A stretch of 60,000 bases of DNA from Nymphaea colorata (Eukaryota; Streptophyta; Magnoliopsida; Nymphaeales; Nymphaeaceae), in contig NC_045138.2 in assembly GCF_008831285.2 (NCBI RefSeq), forward strand, positions 5,673,205 through 5,733,204. Reading direction: 5' to 3'. Shown here one piece after another: positions 57,690 through 60,000 of this stretch (the first letter of the stretch is position 1; each line of letters begins with the position of its first letter). Both the position numbers and the translations under genes were made by a program. The notes under the pieces were generated by a model. That model was given only the letters and a program-made list of their open reading frames with translations, was not told the origin of the DNA and ran no database searches.

Positions 57690-57960
57690 TTGAAGGCTTC
57701 CGTTCTTGGTTGTTGTACATCATTTTAAAAATTTTCTTGAGTGCATTAATTGTGATTTGTGTGGACCGAAAACAATATAGTCCATATAACATTGTAAATA
57801 TTATGTTGTTTCATTGATGAGGCTACACTATTTTTATAGCATTTTAAATATAATATAGGAAAACATAGAAAAGTGTGAGCAATCTATCACTTGTGAAGAA
57901 CCTTGATTTTGGATATGATTAGTGCTCAAGTAGAGTACAAGGTAAATAATGAATAAAAGG
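57690..57960 (+). pseudogene. Possible further copia integrase trace
   Basis: In shifting frames the sequence gives ECINCDLCGPKT and SLIDEATLFL-like stretches, reminiscent of the start of a copia integrase core. It comes after, not before, the integrase end of Copia-2, so it would be a separate fragment. Low certainty. Confidence 0.3.
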
Positions 57961-58640
57961 ATGTTTGTTTTGAAAAGAGAGAGACTCAATATAAGTGAAT
58001 GAATGAGTTAAAACCATGCGTCCAATGATTGAAAATAGAATACATTAAAGTAAAGCGAAGGTTATTAATCAACTTGGAATAAATGATGACCCAACGTGGG
58101 TAGAAAGACATAATATGGGTGTTGATGTTAGAAAATTATCAGGCTAAGTATAAAGGAGGATCATAAAAAAATGCACGAATTGAGTTAGGAAAAGTTGGCA
58201 ATTGAACAAAAATATGAGTATAATATTCATGATTAAGAAGTTGGATTGAAGATATATTGGAGAGATTGACAAGACAAGATAAAATGTAAATTTTGAAATG
58301 GTTCCAAAAAAAAAAAATTTGGACTTGCCAAATGATAGAACTTGAAGAGACAGTTAATCAATGTAACTTAGGTAGTAGGGTTAGAGCATGAGTTTATGAC
58401 ATGCTGATGTTGAAGATTACATAAAAATGATCAAAGAACATTCCAATTTAAGTGAAAAGGTAATGGTAAATATAAAGACTTGAAACATAAAAAAAAAAAG
58501 AGAGAAAGAAAACAAATGGAAATAAAAAATTATTCAAAGGGTAGATTAAATTGATCAATGATGATAAGGTAGACATGCACACATTCATCATACAATGATA
58601 TACATATCTAACAATTCCTAAAGTTAAATGCATATTTCGA
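57961..58640. other. Unassigned AT-rich sequence
   Basis: I recognise no gene, RNA or repeat here. It could be the outer leader or ORF1 region of the Ogre-type element to the right, or older transposon debris. Confidence 0.4.
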
Positions 58641-59176
58641 AAAAGGAATATGAGGCCCTAATTGAATTTAGTTTGATCAGTTGTGATTGCTTCAGATAAG
58701 ATATGCCAATATACCTTAGCCAAGAGACTTAATACAAGCATAGATTCTTCCATTAAACAATTAAAGATAGGGTTTCTCATTTTTTTTTGGTCATCCATCA
58801 ATATACCACAAACACTACTCATGGTACTAATGAGGGTAGCGCTCAATGTGTGGTCTAGTTGTAAGGTATAGTCTTGTGTTACTGCCTAAGTTTATCTTGA
58901 CAAGATGATGACCAAAATAAATAAGTGGTGAAAATTTTAAAATATGAGTAATCATGCAAAATTAATGATGTCTAATGCAGCATTGCCTAAAATGGTGATT
59001 AAAATAAAAAGAGAAAAAATAATTTTTTCAATCAAACCTTAAATTGAAGATGTTTTTTGAATTTTAAGATAAAGTACATGGTTAAGCACCTCAATTAGTC
59101 CTAAATGTAACAAGAAAATAAAAATCAAATCAACTAACCATGCTTAAAGTTAAATTGAATGCCAATTGGATCCAGG

Positions 59177-59357
59177 CCTTGAAGATAGGTGCATGATTAG
59201 TTTTGGCATTAAAGATAACATTTAGAATTTGAAATGTGCAAATAAAAAAGCTAGTTAGATGATGGTGCCTTGAAGATAGGTGCATGATTAGTGTTGGCAT
59301 TAAGATAACATTTAGAATTTGAAATGTGCAAATAAAAAAGCTGGTTAGATGATGGTG
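59177..59357 (-). repeat. Two-copy ~91-bp tandem repeat next to a primer site
   Basis: A unit starting CCTTGAAGATAGGTGCATG occurs at 59177-59267 and 59268-59357, nearly identical. It ends exactly at the primer site of the third Ogre-type element. The 16-kb element has no such duplication in its leader. Confidence 0.9.
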
Positions 59358-59376
59358 GGTTCCATCACGGTTGTCA
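59357..59376 (-). other. Primer-binding site of the third Ogre-type element
   Basis: The minus strand reads TGACAACCGTGATGGAACCC, four differences from the site at 38317-38336 and with the same two-base spacing to the LTR. Confidence 0.75.
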
Positions 59377-60000
59377 TATGTTTACATTCCAGAATTATTT
59401 TTAGTTTTTAGAGTGATTCAAAAAAATAAGGTTTTGTTTGAAAAGATAGAAAAAAAGATTCGCCAACATTACGCGGTCCAGTGGTTCCAAATGCCTTTAT
59501 TGGGGCTAACCCGACCAAGAACTAGCCTTTTACTTTGCACATTTTGATATTTAAAATGTTATCATAAATCATATATGCATTTTCGCTCAAGTCTAAGTAA
59601 AATTTTAAAATATTGAGACAAATTTTGGAATGATTAAAATATAGTTTGCTTTGGAAAATAGTGTCTTCAAGTCTAAAACTACGGTCTTAAGGGTTAATGA
59701 ATCCCGAATAATTAGCAACTCAAAAGAATTTAGATTGAAATTCTTTGAATAGTCAAATAGTATAGAGATCAATTGTTCAAAAGAGACGCTTTGAAGATCA
59801 TTTGAGTTGAATATTGTCATTATAACTCAAATAAAAAATAACTTATATTTGAAAATAGTTTTGAAAATGAAAATTTCCAACTTGTTTGAGAAAGTATGAT
59901 TAGAAACACATTTGTAAATTGCTTGTTTTGCAAAAATTGTTTCAACTTGTCATGCTTTGAGAAAAAAAACTTTTCAAATTTTGTTTGAAAAATAAGATAT

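Larger units (their letters stand above)
58640..60000 (-). mobile_element. Third Ogre-type element: leader, primer site and LTR start
   Basis: 58,640-59,356 matches the leader of the 16-kb element (37,740-38,316) in the same orientation. A degenerate primer site (59357-59376) follows, then an LTR end at 59379 reading TGTTTACATTCCAG (plus strand), compared with TGTTTGCATCCCAA. The LTR continues to the window end with further similarity (for example TATTGGGGCTAACCCGACCAAG compared with TACCGGGGGTAATCAACCCAAG). It is strongly diverged. The rest lies outside the window. Confidence 0.8.

Overview
The window is nuclear DNA of a flowering plant. It is AT-rich, has intron-containing cytochrome P450 genes of the CYP82 type, and carries plant LTR retrotransposons (Ty1/copia with an initiator-tRNA-Met primer site, and Ty3/gypsy of the Tat/Ogre type). 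I cannot name the species. Bases 18-117 are an assembly gap of exactly 100 N.

The left and middle part (1 to about 52,250) is a tandem array of a two-gene CYP82 unit, present about three times. Each unit holds an 'A' copy, broken by a copia element (Copia-1) in exon 1, followed by a 'B' copy. Unit 1: A1 (3' part 2254-4687) and B1 (6418-9252). Unit 2: A2 (12311-18879) and B2 (20596-22346). Unit 3: A3 (24295-48158, stretched by nested insertions) and B3 (about 49,260-51,088). Only B1 has an uninterrupted two-exon reading frame (302 + 207 codons, 509 residues) with all the usual P450 signatures. It is the one gene here that I would call functional. All A copies share several deletions, the copia insertion and the same copia stop codons, so A died before the unit was multiplied. 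Units 1 and 2 are nearly identical over about 6-7 kb; unit 3 is more diverged. The 17 bases before the gap match the end of a B-type exon 2, so a further unit lies to the left.

Unit 3 contains a nested element. Inside its Copia-1 copy sits a 16.1-kb Tat/Ogre-type gypsy element on the minus strand (25804-41928), bounded by a perfect 5-bp target duplication (CCTTG). It has 3.45- and 3.59-kb LTRs, a tRNA-type primer site, an extra ORF1 before gag, gag, protease, a probable intron, RT, RNase H, a second RNase H and integrase. Every domain carries stops or frameshifts, mostly of the C-to-T/G-to-A type. The LTRs and the 3' untranslated part contain three different tandem-repeat arrays.

The right part (52,250-60,000) holds no host gene that I can see. 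A second, very degraded copia element (Copia-2) is split by a 3.16-kb solo LTR (53779-56939, target duplication AGCAC) related to the Ogre LTRs but in the opposite orientation. A third Ogre-type element (minus strand) enters from the right edge: its 5' leader, primer site (59357-59376) and LTR start (59379) are recognisable.

I found no clearly new protein system. The most unusual structure is the combination of a multiplied P450 unit carrying a fossil transposon, the turnover of repeat arrays inside the Ogre LTRs (one AT-rich, one CpG-dense at the same place), and a conserved splice-donor-like motif inside these long LTRs.
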